This document shows, piece after piece, positions 33,635 through 42,309 of a stretch of DNA of 48,693 nt (its first letter is position 1; the number at the start of each line of letters is the position of its first letter). The notes below the pieces were generated by a model. That model did not search any database and was not told the DNA's origin. It saw only the letters and a program-made list of their open reading frames with translations. The position numbers were made by a program, and so were the translations under genes. Location of the stretch: assembly GCA_029567325.1 (NCBI GenBank), contig JAKQLF010000228.1:1-48693 (forward strand), in the 5' to 3' direction. Source of the DNA: Bacteroidota bacterium (GTDB taxonomy: Bacteria; Bacteroidota; Bacteroidia; Chitinophagales; Saprospiraceae).

Positions 33635-36600
33635 ATGAAATACTCATCAAAACTCCGTACAAGGATGTTTGGTGTAGCAATGCCAATTGTCTTGGTCTTG
33701 CTCCATCTTTTAACATCGCCTTTGTATCAACGTTTTTCTACGATACAAGAAAGCAAAGTCAGTAGTGCTATTGACATTGATTTAAGGAGTAAGTGCCTTT
33801 GTAATCCATCATCAGACAGCTATGTAGATAGTGTTTATGTGACCGCTAGTCCCGGAATGACTTGGGAAATTATTTCCAATCAAAATGCAAATCTTATAGG
33901 CAATACTTTAGAATCACCCATAGGTTCAGGTAATTACTTATTCGTCATTGAAGTACTCGGACCTCAAGCTTATTTTATCAACCTTGTGAGTGATCAAAAT
34001 GATTACATTACCATTAGTTTCGATGGCTGTGCGGCCCCAAATGTTTTTGTAAGTGGACCAATTTCAGTGTGTTTTAATGCTGCAGCCATCTTTAATATAC
34101 GCAACAACACCAATATGGTGAATTATACCTGGCAAGCTCCGGGAGCAACCGTTGTTTCATCCAATCCTCTACAGATCAATGTAACATTTGGCAGTTCGCC
34201 TGCTCAGGTTGTATTGACAGGCATACCACAACCAGGTTTTTGTTTAGATACGCTCACTCATCTAGTCACTGTAGGCGCTCCAGTTACTCAAGCTTTTGCT
34301 TGCATCAATCAAATAAATGTTTCGCTTGATAATTACTGCTCACGCACGGTAACCATCGATGAAATTATTTCGGGACCGTATCCTGAGGGCAGCGCCTTGG
34401 CATTGCAATTGACAAATGAAGCAGGTATACCCATACCAGGCAACATTTTGGATGAAAGTTATATAGGTAAAAGGGTCACTGCGAGTGTACTTGATGGTTG
34501 CGGTGGCAATAGTTGCTGGGGTATGATCAGGGTGGAAGATAAAAAAGCACCAGTTATTGATTGCCCATCAGCTGTTACCATAGAATGTTATAAGGAACAA
34601 TATTACCAAGGTTTGCAGGTTGTTACCGAATGTAGCGATTTTCAGATTTTACCAGTAGGATCCACTGTGGTTGAGGAATTGACTTGTGATCCAAACTTTC
34701 TCAGAAGAATTGTCAAGAAGTCAATAGCGGTCGATGCTTTTGGAAATAGATCAGATACTTGTACACAAGAAATTTTTGTCAACAAATTTCCATTGGATGA
34801 GGTAATTTTTCCTCAGGATACTATTTTTTCTTGCGAATTTGGTCAAGGAGCTGAATTATTACCCTCTGTAACCGGTTTTCCTTCCATTGGAAATACCATA
34901 CTCAATGAGTTTGATTATCCGGAATGTAAAATTGCTATATCCTACAAGGACACCAAAATAGTTGTTGCGGGCAAAACTAAAATCATCAGAGCCTGGACCA
35001 TTTTTGAATGGTCTTGTGATACCATGGCTACCCGTACCGATGACCAATTTATTTACCTTGTTGATCAGGTTGCACCAGTAATTGTCAATTGTCCTCAAGA
35101 TTTGAAACGATCAACTGGTGCTCATGACTGTACAGCTCAGATCCTATTACCAAAATTAGGTTTACAGGATGTGCAAGAAAATTGCAATGGATCATACACA
35201 GTAGATATTGATTTTCCAAATGGGAGATTTACCAATGTTATCTCTACGACCAATACTGCTGTTGACCTCCCAATTGGTGTACACCTCATCACCTATACAG
35301 TAACTGATGCCGCAGGATTGAGCAGTCAATGCCAGCAAACCATCATTGTTACTGACCAGACTCCTCCAGTTGCAGCATGTATTGATAGTTTGGTTGTGAG
35401 TTTGGCTGACGCAAATACCGGCATAACCACAAACATGGTCAATTTGCAATCGTATGATGCCTGTGGTCCAGTCACTTTAAAATTGAGGAGGTTGGATAGT
35501 ATTGCTTTTGACAGCACCTTTAAGGATGTGGTCCATGTGACGTGCCTAGATCTCAATAAGAGGGTGATGATAGAATTAACGGTAACGGACCAATCTGGTA
35601 ACACCAACAGATGTATGACTTCGGTTTTGGTTGAAGATAAAATTCCGCCTATATTGGAAGTGCCTAAAGACCTTACCATCACTTGTTCTGAATGGTTGGC
35701 GGTGGATTCCGTGCAAATATTTGGTGAGGCATTCGCTTATGATCAATGCAATGTGGTGATTCAAGAACGAGCCGACACATCGCTCAATGTTTGTAAAGTT
35801 GGAACCATCACCAGAACCTTTACCGCCATTTCTGGGCAGTTCAGGATTGTAAAATCACAACGCATTTATGTGATTGCTAGCCCTTCTTTCAACCCTGACA
35901 GCATTGTAACGCCAGCAGATCTCACCATCTCCAATACTTGCAGTATGGTTGCATTACACCCAGATTCTTTGGCAAAAATCGATGTAAAATACGGTAGACC
36001 TATCATCAATCACGGAGGCTGCGATTTAATTGGAGTTCATTTTGATGATAAATTGTATACTGTTGCAGATGGAGGACCTGGAAATTGTCAGAAAATAGTA
36101 CGTACTTGGAAAATCCTTAATTATTGCGATGGGAACGGATCTACCATTGTGCGGGAAATGATTCAAATCATCAAATTATCCAATACCATTGCACCTAAGA
36201 TCAATGTTTTGCCAGATACGCTTAACTTTTCTACCTTCAATTGTTTTTCAGATGTCATCAATTTGAGCGCATCTGCAACTGATGATTGCACAGCGCCAGA
36301 ATCTTTGATTTGGAAATATCGCATCATTTCACAGGTTTCAGGAAAAGAAGTTACATCCGGCACAAGCCAAGGAGCGAGAATTTCCATCAATCCGACCCTG
36401 CCAGTAGGTTTTTATAAAATAATTTGGACAGTTACGGACTTGTGTGCAAATTTTGCTGAAAGTCAACAAATCATTATCGTCAAAAATGCTAAAGGTGCAA
36501 CGATTTTTGCTCATGATACTTTGGTGACGGCACTTACAGCCATGGTTACCACAGAAATGTCTTGTGTAAATGTCAATAAACTCATCATCAAAAGTGAACA

Positions 36601-39600
36601 TCCTTGTGGCTATGATGTAAAATATAGTTTTTCACCAACAGACCTTACTGATACGATCAGATGCTTTGATTGTAGTAATCTAGGATTTAATTCAGTGAAT
36701 GTCTTTGCCATCGATACATTTGGGACAGCGGGACAAGCTGTAGTTGTCATCAGTGTTCAAGACAATAATGATAAAAATATTTGCAACAGCTTTGAAGACT
36801 GCATTACATGGCCTGCGGATACAACCATCCAATCGTGTGTTGCAAATCTCAATCCAGCAACCATCAATAGCATGCCGCGTGTAAATTCTGACTGTGGTTG
36901 TAATCAATTTAGCATAACAAACACCGATGTTTTGACGCAAAGTGGTGCTTGTACTACCATTGAGCGGACATTCTTTGTCACTTTTACTTGTAATAATAGT
37001 AGAAATGAGTTTTCACGAAAACAGACAATTACTGCAATTAATAGAGCGGCCCCGATAGTCAATTGTCCTGCTAGTCCGGTAAGACTTAGGGCAGTAAATG
37101 GGTGTTCTGTTGTAGGAACCATTCCATCCCCATCGGTTGCTGATAGTAGTTGTCATACAAGGCTTGTCACAAGTTATAGAATTGGAGATGGTCCTGTAAT
37201 AACTGGTGCCAATGCAAGTGGAAGCTTTAATGTTGGTACTACTTCTGTGACTTATTTTGTCACTGATGCATGCGGAAATAGTGGATCGTGTACATTGAGT
37301 GTAGTTGTTGATGACGGAGCTCCACCCATCTGTAGAGTGAGAAACATTTCTATAAACCTCAATGCAGCAGGTATTGCCACCATTGCCGATCCTTCTGTAT
37401 TCAATAATGGTACTTTTGATGAATGTAATAATCTCCCATTGACATTTTCTGTGGACAGAACACAATTTTCATGTGTCGAGTTGGGCATGTCCATCCCAGT
37501 AAATGTTACGGTAGCAGATGCATCAGGAAATAGTAGCACGTGTGTTGCCAATGTGACGCCAATTGATACCATGAGGCCAATTTGCACTGTGAATGATCTA
37601 ACCATAGATATTACTGATGCTCAACCTTTTATGATCTTGACACCATCAGATGTGATCATGAATGTGAGTGATAATTGCAACATCATGCAGGACACCATTT
37701 TGAGCAAGACTTTCTTCTCATGCGCAGATTTGGGTACTCAAGTTTTGAGGGTAGTTGTGAGAGATCAATCAGGGAACAGTTCATCTTGTGAAGCAACGAT
37801 CACAGTCAGAGATCGGGTAGCCCCAGTTTGTCAATTAAAATCAGATACCATCATGGTTAGTGGTGGAACTGTGCGAATTGATAGCAGTAATATAAATAAT
37901 GGCTCTTTTGATCCTTGCGGAAAAATTGTCAGTTTTGTGGTTTCACCAAATACCTTTACCTGTGCAGATTTAGGTTTGAAAACTGTAACAGCCACGATAA
38001 CAGATGCAGGGGGCAACGTAAGTACTTGTACTGTTTCTATTTTGGTACAGGACGGTGGCCAACCGATTTGCAGGGCCAAGGACATCACTGTGTTCCTGAA
38101 TCAAAATGGGATTGCAACAATATCACCGGCAGATGTAGACAATGGAAGCGGAACTGGGTGTAACAACCCTGTAGTCAGAACCATCAATAGAACCCAATTT
38201 ACTTGTGCAGATGTTGCTGCCGTGCAAGATGTCATACTGACGATTACCAATCCAACCAATAACTTGACTGCGGTATGTACTTCGAGAGTAACCGTACGAG
38301 ACACCTTGGCTCCTTCACTTATATGTACAGCAGAAGATGTCACTATCTCTTGTTCGGTTTATAGTGGAACAATCCCGGATTTTGTGCCAAGAGCCATTAT
38401 GGGAGGTGGTTGTGATAAGACAGGATTTGAGCTAGACTCAACCATCATCAGACTATCAAGACCTTGTAATTTGGATACTTTGACGAGAACTTATCGATTG
38501 ATATCACCTGAAGGGGAACTTGTGAGTACTTGTGTACAAACCATCAGAATAATAAATGACAAACCTTTGACTTTGGATAGTTTTAACTTGCCTCCAGCTG
38601 TTACCACAATCAACAATTGCAGTAATACTGATCCAGGACAAATTCCAAATGGGCAGTTAACATTAAAAGCTGGCGTGAACCCAGGATGTTCGGCAATAAG
38701 AATCAACTTTACTGACACATACAATACTACAGCATGTAATGATACGCTGAGACGTACATGGACCATCACTGATAGTTGCAATGGTTTTGCGCCACTTGTT
38801 TATAGACAGTCGATTGCCATCGTTGATGTAGTCGCCCCAGTTATCGTGGGAGCAAGAGATACCATTGTTTACAATCTGGGAGCTTGTGGAAGGAATTTGA
38901 CATTTCCACAAATTACAATTCAGGATTGTGACCCATCAGTGAAGGTCAAAAATAACAATACCCTGGGTTTAGATACCAATTCCATCAATCCAAGTGGATT
39001 TTATCCATTGGGAATTTATGACATCGTATTGACTGCTACAGATAAATGCGGAAATGTTGGCAGAGATACCTTCCGAATTGAAGTAAGAGATACGGCAACG
39101 GTAGATGTTTCTTGTAAGCCGGTAACCATGATGATGGGTGAAAATGGAACATCTGTTGCAGTTGCAAGTGATTTGATCAATGTTTTGGGAGCTAGTGTTT
39201 GCAATGAGACAAACTTCAAATTTAGAGCCGTTTTTAGATTGAGTCAATCAGTAAGTGATACAACATCAAGAATTACCTACAATTGTGATCAATTAATAAG
39301 AGTAGGATCAGTTTTGCAATTGAGGGATACCATAAACTTGGACATTTACAATACGGTAAATGGAATTGATACTTTATATGAATCTTGTAGCAACGTGATA
39401 ACTGTGATAGATTCGCTTGGAAATTGTGCAGCAAGTCTGGCAAACGTCAAGGGAACTATCATGACCGAAAATGCTACTTATGTACCTGAGTTTAAAGTTT
39501 TGGCAGAAAGCCAAGGCAGTTCAACTTTCTCTATGACTGATAAAGAAGGCAACTTTGCAATAACTGGTAGAAAAGGTGATCAATTGGTCATTCAGCCGAT

Positions 39601-40636
39601 CAAAGACAATGACTTTAAACAAGGAGTGAACACTCTGGATTTGTTACACATACAGCGACATATTTTGAGGACAGTTCCTTTTAAATCTCCTTATAAGATG
39701 ATTGCAGCAGATGTAAACAATGACCAAATCATCAATGTGATAGATTTAGTGGAGTTGCAAAACATGGTTTTGGGTAAGATTGACCGGTTTTCTAAAAATA
39801 CCAGTTGGAAAGCCATTGATGCAAATTATGAATTTGATGTTTTGGAATATACACTTTCTTCTTTTTATCCAACAAGGTATGAAATAGATGAGCTGAGAGC
39901 GGATATGATAGTCGACTTTACAGCCGTAAAAATTGGTGATGTAGACAACTCTTATGCACCTTCCAATCTTCAGGAAACAACGCCAAGATCCATAGTTCAA
40001 CTTGCTGTTATTGAAAAACCAATCGGAAATGGGCTTTATGTTTATCAGTTATCATTGCCGGGTGATGCGCAGTGGGCAGGTATGCAGATGGCCTTGGAAA
40101 CACATGGGGCAATCATTAGGTCAGTAAGAGACATTAAAACTGGGAAAGACATTCCATTCCACCAAAAAGGAAATACGATAAAGTTAATTTGGTTGAATGA
40201 GCAAATGGATCAAAGCTCTGGTAATACAAATGCTTCAATTGAAATCATTGCCAATGATATCATGGACCTAGAAAAACCGATGACAACAAATGATGGTTTT
40301 GAGTCCATTTATTTCGATACCAATTACGGGAAACATCAGATTCAGTTAGTGGGTAAAAAGATGGATAATTCACTGGATTTCGTAGTGTCTCAAAATCATC
40401 CCAATCCTTGGTCAGATCAGACTGTCTTTGATGTAACTACAGGAATGGAAGGCAATTTGGTCATGGTCGTAAGAGATATTGCTGGAAGAGTTATTTCTAC
40501 AAACCAACATTATTTAAATAAAGGGAAAAATAGCATCCAATATAGCGGAGATGGTATTATATCCGCAGGCGTTTACTTTGCAGAATTAAAACAAAATAAT
40601 ATATCCAAGACGATCAAAATGATTGTTACAAAATAA
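33635..40636 (+). CDS. Giant T9SS-exported surface protein with HYR-like repeats and dockerin-like module
   Basis: This 2333-residue protein has a signal segment (about 15-30) and a Cys-rich N-terminal region with a PKD/HYR-like module. Long stretches of HYR-like units follow, recognised by the closing pattern TVTD..GN...C...V.V.D..PP. About five tandem units of about 80 residues lie at DNA 37060-38330 with paired Cys. Near residues 1940-1990 is a carboxypeptidase-regulatory-like fold, at about 1997-2051 a dockerin-like pair of calcium loops (AADVNNDQIINVIDLVELQ), and at the end a T9SS type A tail (SQNHPNPWSDQTVFDV.....IKMIVTK). It should be secreted by the type IX system and anchored or released, probably as an adhesin. 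The frame opens at 33596, but the ATG at 33635 precedes a normal signal peptide. A strong terminator follows. Confidence 0.88.
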   Translation: MKYSSKLRTRMFGVAMPIVLVLLHLLTSPLYQRFSTIQESKVSSAIDIDLRSKCLCNPSSDSYVDSVYVTASPGMTWEIISNQNANLIGNTLESPIGSGNYLFVIEVLGPQAYFINLVSDQNDYITISFDGCAAPNVFVSGPISVCFNAAAIFNIRNNTNMVNYTWQAPGATVVSSNPLQINVTFGSSPAQVVLTGIPQPGFCLDTLTHLVTVGAPVTQAFACINQINVSLDNYCSRTVTIDEIISGPYPEGSALALQLTNEAGIPIPGNILDESYIGKRVTASVLDGCGGNSCWGMIRVEDKKAPVIDCPSAVTIECYKEQYYQGLQVVTECSDFQILPVGSTVVEELTCDPNFLRRIVKKSIAVDAFGNRSDTCTQEIFVNKFPLDEVIFPQDTIFSCEFGQGAELLPSVTGFPSIGNTILNEFDYPECKIAISYKDTKIVVAGKTKIIRAWTIFEWSCDTMATRTDDQFIYLVDQVAPVIVNCPQDLKRSTGAHDCTAQILLPKLGLQDVQENCNGSYTVDIDFPNGRFTNVISTTNTAVDLPIGVHLITYTVTDAAGLSSQCQQTIIVTDQTPPVAACIDSLVVSLADANTGITTNMVNLQSYDACGPVTLKLRRLDSIAFDSTFKDVVHVTCLDLNKRVMIELTVTDQSGNTNRCMTSVLVEDKIPPILEVPKDLTITCSEWLAVDSVQIFGEAFAYDQCNVVIQERADTSLNVCKVGTITRTFTAISGQFRIVKSQRIYVIASPSFNPDSIVTPADLTISNTCSMVALHPDSLAKIDVKYGRPIINHGGCDLIGVHFDDKLYTVADGGPGNCQKIVRTWKILNYCDGNGSTIVREMIQIIKLSNTIAPKINVLPDTLNFSTFNCFSDVINLSASATDDCTAPESLIWKYRIISQVSGKEVTSGTSQGARISINPTLPVGFYKIIWTVTDLCANFAESQQIIIVKNAKGATIFAHDTLVTALTAMVTTEMSCVNVNKLIIKSEHPCGYDVKYSFSPTDLTDTIRCFDCSNLGFNSVNVFAIDTFGTAGQAVVVISVQDNNDKNICNSFEDCITWPADTTIQSCVANLNPATINSMPRVNSDCGCNQFSITNTDVLTQSGACTTIERTFFVTFTCNNSRNEFSRKQTITAINRAAPIVNCPASPVRLRAVNGCSVVGTIPSPSVADSSCHTRLVTSYRIGDGPVITGANASGSFNVGTTSVTYFVTDACGNSGSCTLSVVVDDGAPPICRVRNISINLNAAGIATIADPSVFNNGTFDECNNLPLTFSVDRTQFSCVELGMSIPVNVTVADASGNSSTCVANVTPIDTMRPICTVNDLTIDITDAQPFMILTPSDVIMNVSDNCNIMQDTILSKTFFSCADLGTQVLRVVVRDQSGNSSSCEATITVRDRVAPVCQLKSDTIMVSGGTVRIDSSNINNGSFDPCGKIVSFVVSPNTFTCADLGLKTVTATITDAGGNVSTCTVSILVQDGGQPICRAKDITVFLNQNGIATISPADVDNGSGTGCNNPVVRTINRTQFTCADVAAVQDVILTITNPTNNLTAVCTSRVTVRDTLAPSLICTAEDVTISCSVYSGTIPDFVPRAIMGGGCDKTGFELDSTIIRLSRPCNLDTLTRTYRLISPEGELVSTCVQTIRIINDKPLTLDSFNLPPAVTTINNCSNTDPGQIPNGQLTLKAGVNPGCSAIRINFTDTYNTTACNDTLRRTWTITDSCNGFAPLVYRQSIAIVDVVAPVIVGARDTIVYNLGACGRNLTFPQITIQDCDPSVKVKNNNTLGLDTNSINPSGFYPLGIYDIVLTATDKCGNVGRDTFRIEVRDTATVDVSCKPVTMMMGENGTSVAVASDLINVLGASVCNETNFKFRAVFRLSQSVSDTTSRITYNCDQLIRVGSVLQLRDTINLDIYNTVNGIDTLYESCSNVITVIDSLGNCAASLANVKGTIMTENATYVPEFKVLAESQGSSTFSMTDKEGNFAITGRKGDQLVIQPIKDNDFKQGVNTLDLLHIQRHILRTVPFKSPYKMIAADVNNDQIINVIDLVELQNMVLGKIDRFSKNTSWKAIDANYEFDVLEYTLSSFYPTRYEIDELRADMIVDFTAVKIGDVDNSYAPSNLQETTPRSIVQLAVIEKPIGNGLYVYQLSLPGDAQWAGMQMALETHGAIIRSVRDIKTGKDIPFHQKGNTIKLIWLNEQMDQSSGNTNASIEIIANDIMDLEKPMTTNDGFESIYFDTNYGKHQIQLVGKKMDNSLDFVVSQNHPNPWSDQTVFDVTTGMEGNLVMVVRDIAGRVISTNQHYLNKGKNSIQYSGDGIISAGVYFAELKQNNISKTIKMIVTK

Positions 40637-40685
40637 ATACGGTTATAAAAAGCTATTTGTGTTCTGTTTAATTTTCATGAAGTTT

Positions 40686-40726
40686 AGCTCCGACTTAAAT
40701 TTGTGTGGGTCGGAGCTTTCTTTTTT
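40686..40726 (+). terminator. Intrinsic terminator of the giant surface protein gene
   Basis: AGCTCCGAC (40686-40694) and GTCGGAGCT (40709-40717) form a perfect 9-bp GC-rich stem with a 14-nt loop, followed by TTCTTTTTT. It lies 50 bp past the stop codon. Confidence 0.9.
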
Positions 40727-40801
40727 ATCTGACTTCAATGTTTATTTGGATGATCAAATAGCACAAACTATAAGACAAAACATTCAATAAAACTTTAAAA
40801 A

Positions 40802-41482
40802 CTAATGCGCACCAGCTGATAATAATTCTGGAAAAGCTGCTTTAAATTTATTCAACCTTGGCACACTTACTGAGCGAACATAAGGTTGATTTGGATTATT
40901 CTTTTCATAATTTTGATGATAGTCTTCCGCAGGATAAAAAGCTACTAAAGGGCTTACTTCAGTAGTTATACTTCCTTTTTTAAACGTTGCATCTGCATAT
41001 AGTTTTTGGATATAATCATCGATCATCTTTTTTTCTGCATCCGAGGTATAAAAGATGGCAGAACGATATTGACGACCTGCATCTGGGCCTTGTCTATTGA
41101 GGGTTGTTGGGTCATGGCTACCAAAAAACACCATCAACAAAGTTTCGTAATCAATTATGGATGGATCATAAATTACGGCTATAGATTCTGCATGATTGGA
41201 CACGCCTGCACTGACAATTTCATAATGTGCTTCCTCAGCGGTTCCACCTGAATAACCCGAAATTGCTTCATCTACGCCTTTTACAGATTCAAAAATGGCC
41301 TCAACACACCAAAAACAACCACTGGCAAAATAAGCTGTTTTTTTGGTAGAATCTTGTGATATATCCAGTGATTGCACGCTGACTTTATCTGCAGATACAG
41401 TACCATTTTGATTGCAACCTGCTAAAAAGAATAAATTGGAAAGAAGGTAATAAAGTGAGATAGATAAATATTGAGGTATCAT
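40802..41482 (-). CDS. msrA: Peptide methionine sulfoxide reductase A, lipoprotein form
   Basis: This 226-residue MsrA has the catalytic motif GCFWC (nucleophile Cys56), followed by the usual conserved segments YSGGTAEEAHYE, SNHAESIAVIYDPSIIDYETLL and FFGSHDPTTLNRQGPDAGRQYRSAIFY. It reduces methionine-S-sulfoxide in damaged proteins. The N-terminus is a lipoprotein signal with lipobox LAGC (Cys23), so it works in the periplasm or on a membrane face. The ATG at 41482 overlaps the stop of the upstream oxidase-subunit gene by 4 bp (ATGA); the longer open frame back to 41878 runs antisense to nothing real and is an overlap artefact. Coupled translation with an oxidase subunit suggests repair at the respiratory membrane (inference). 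Confidence 0.93.
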   Translation of the reverse strand: MIPQYLSISLYYLLSNLFFLAGCNQNGTVSADKVSVQSLDISQDSTKKTAYFASGCFWCVEAIFESVKGVDEAISGYSGGTAEEAHYEIVSAGVSNHAESIAVIYDPSIIDYETLLMVFFGSHDPTTLNRQGPDAGRQYRSAIFYTSDAEKKMIDDYIQKLYADATFKKGSITTEVSPLVAFYPAEDYHQNYEKNNPNQPYVRSVSVPRLNKFKAAFPELLSAGAH

Positions 41483-42072
41483 TTTATAAGATAATTGATG
41501 AGAAAAAATATAACCAAGTACAACCAGAGGGCATCTAGAAAATGCCAATATATGTTTAATAAATCTAGTTTTCGCTTTTTGTCTGTGTCTGCGAAATAAA
41601 TTAACACAGTCATAGGACTTTTCATTTTGGTAATGGCTACATAAATGAAATAAATCAGAAAGGGTATTCCTGCTATCAAATGCGCAAAATGTAGTCCAGT
41701 GATGACATACATGTAGGAAGCCATCGTGCTGTGTTGTAGCGAAATATTCTGTGCATAAAGTTGATTCCAAGCCAAAACTTGTGCGACTAAAAAGCCAATG
41801 GTAAGCATCAAGGTGATGACCAACATTTGTTGATACTTTTTGGTTTGGTCGTTTTGATAAGCCTTTTTGGATGACCAAAGGGTATAACTGCTAGCGATGA
41901 GGAGGATGCTATTGTAATAGAATAAACTAGGCAATTGCACAGGTGCTATTCCTTGTTGTAATCTATTGTACAAATAGGCAACTGAAAAACCCATAAACAG
42001 CGCAGTTACGCCAAAAAGTACAAGGATGAGAATGATGTAATTGGGGTGTATTAAATAATTTCTTTCCTGCAT
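41479..42072 (-). CDS. Cytochrome c oxidase subunit III-like protein (orphan)
   Basis: This 197-residue membrane protein has five predicted helices (about residues 12-34, 48-64, 80-104, 124-150 and 173-195), the usual subunit III layout with the first two helices of the longer form absent. Family traits are visible: GLHFAHLIAGIPFLIYF and the C-terminal YWHFLDALWLYLVIFFLI. In heme-copper oxidases subunit III supports subunit I and proton uptake. No subunit I, II or cbb3 gene lies nearby, so this is an orphan copy. Its stop overlaps the msrA start by 4 bp. A -7-like TAATTTTG lies on the minus strand (plus 42118-42125). Confidence 0.82.
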   Translation of the reverse strand: MQERNYLIHPNYIILILVLFGVTALFMGFSVAYLYNRLQQGIAPVQLPSLFYYNSILLIASSYTLWSSKKAYQNDQTKKYQQMLVITLMLTIGFLVAQVLAWNQLYAQNISLQHSTMASYMYVITGLHFAHLIAGIPFLIYFIYVAITKMKSPMTVLIYFADTDKKRKLDLLNIYWHFLDALWLYLVIFFLINYLIK

Positions 42073-42117
42073 TTTTAATCTTTTGCCTGAACAACTTTTC
42101 AGTTGGTAAACAGCTCA

Positions 42118-42125
42118 AAATTAGG
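42118..42125 (-). promoter_or_regulatory. Putative -7 element (TAATTTTG) of the coxIII-msrA operon
   Basis: The minus strand reads TAATTTTG, matching TAnnTTTG, 46 bp upstream of the subunit III start. The nearest CAAA (-33 on this strand) is at 27 bp rather than about 19, so the match is partial. Confidence 0.3.
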
Positions 42126-42249
42126 ATTGTTTATTGATTTATATTATTGCCAAAACTTCAAAACATGTAAATGTATTTTAAAAGACAAATGTTGTTGTGA
42201 TTTTCATCGAAAGCTACATTGAGTTGGTCGAAAATCCTACCCAAGGGCA

Positions 42250-42257
42250 TAGCTTTG
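42250..42257 (+). promoter_or_regulatory. Putative -7 element (TAGCTTTG) of the DUF5916 gene
   Basis: TAGCTTTG matches TAnnTTTG, 53 bp before the ATG at 42310. A TTG occurs 23 bp upstream (42224-42226), slightly farther than usual. Confidence 0.35.
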
Positions 42258-42309
42258 AAATACTTTCGCTTTCAGTTTAGAGTTATACACCGAACAGACG
42301 AAACAATCA

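Noticed and set aside
35046-39250. Many minus-strand ORFs of 60-150 codons opposite the giant gene
   Set aside because: Shadows of repetitive, T/G-rich coding sequence; no start signals or recognisable domains.
41483-41878. Upstream extension of the msrA frame by about 130 codons
   Set aside because: It lies entirely inside the cytochrome oxidase subunit III gene in another frame; the real start at 41482 gives a clean lipoprotein signal.
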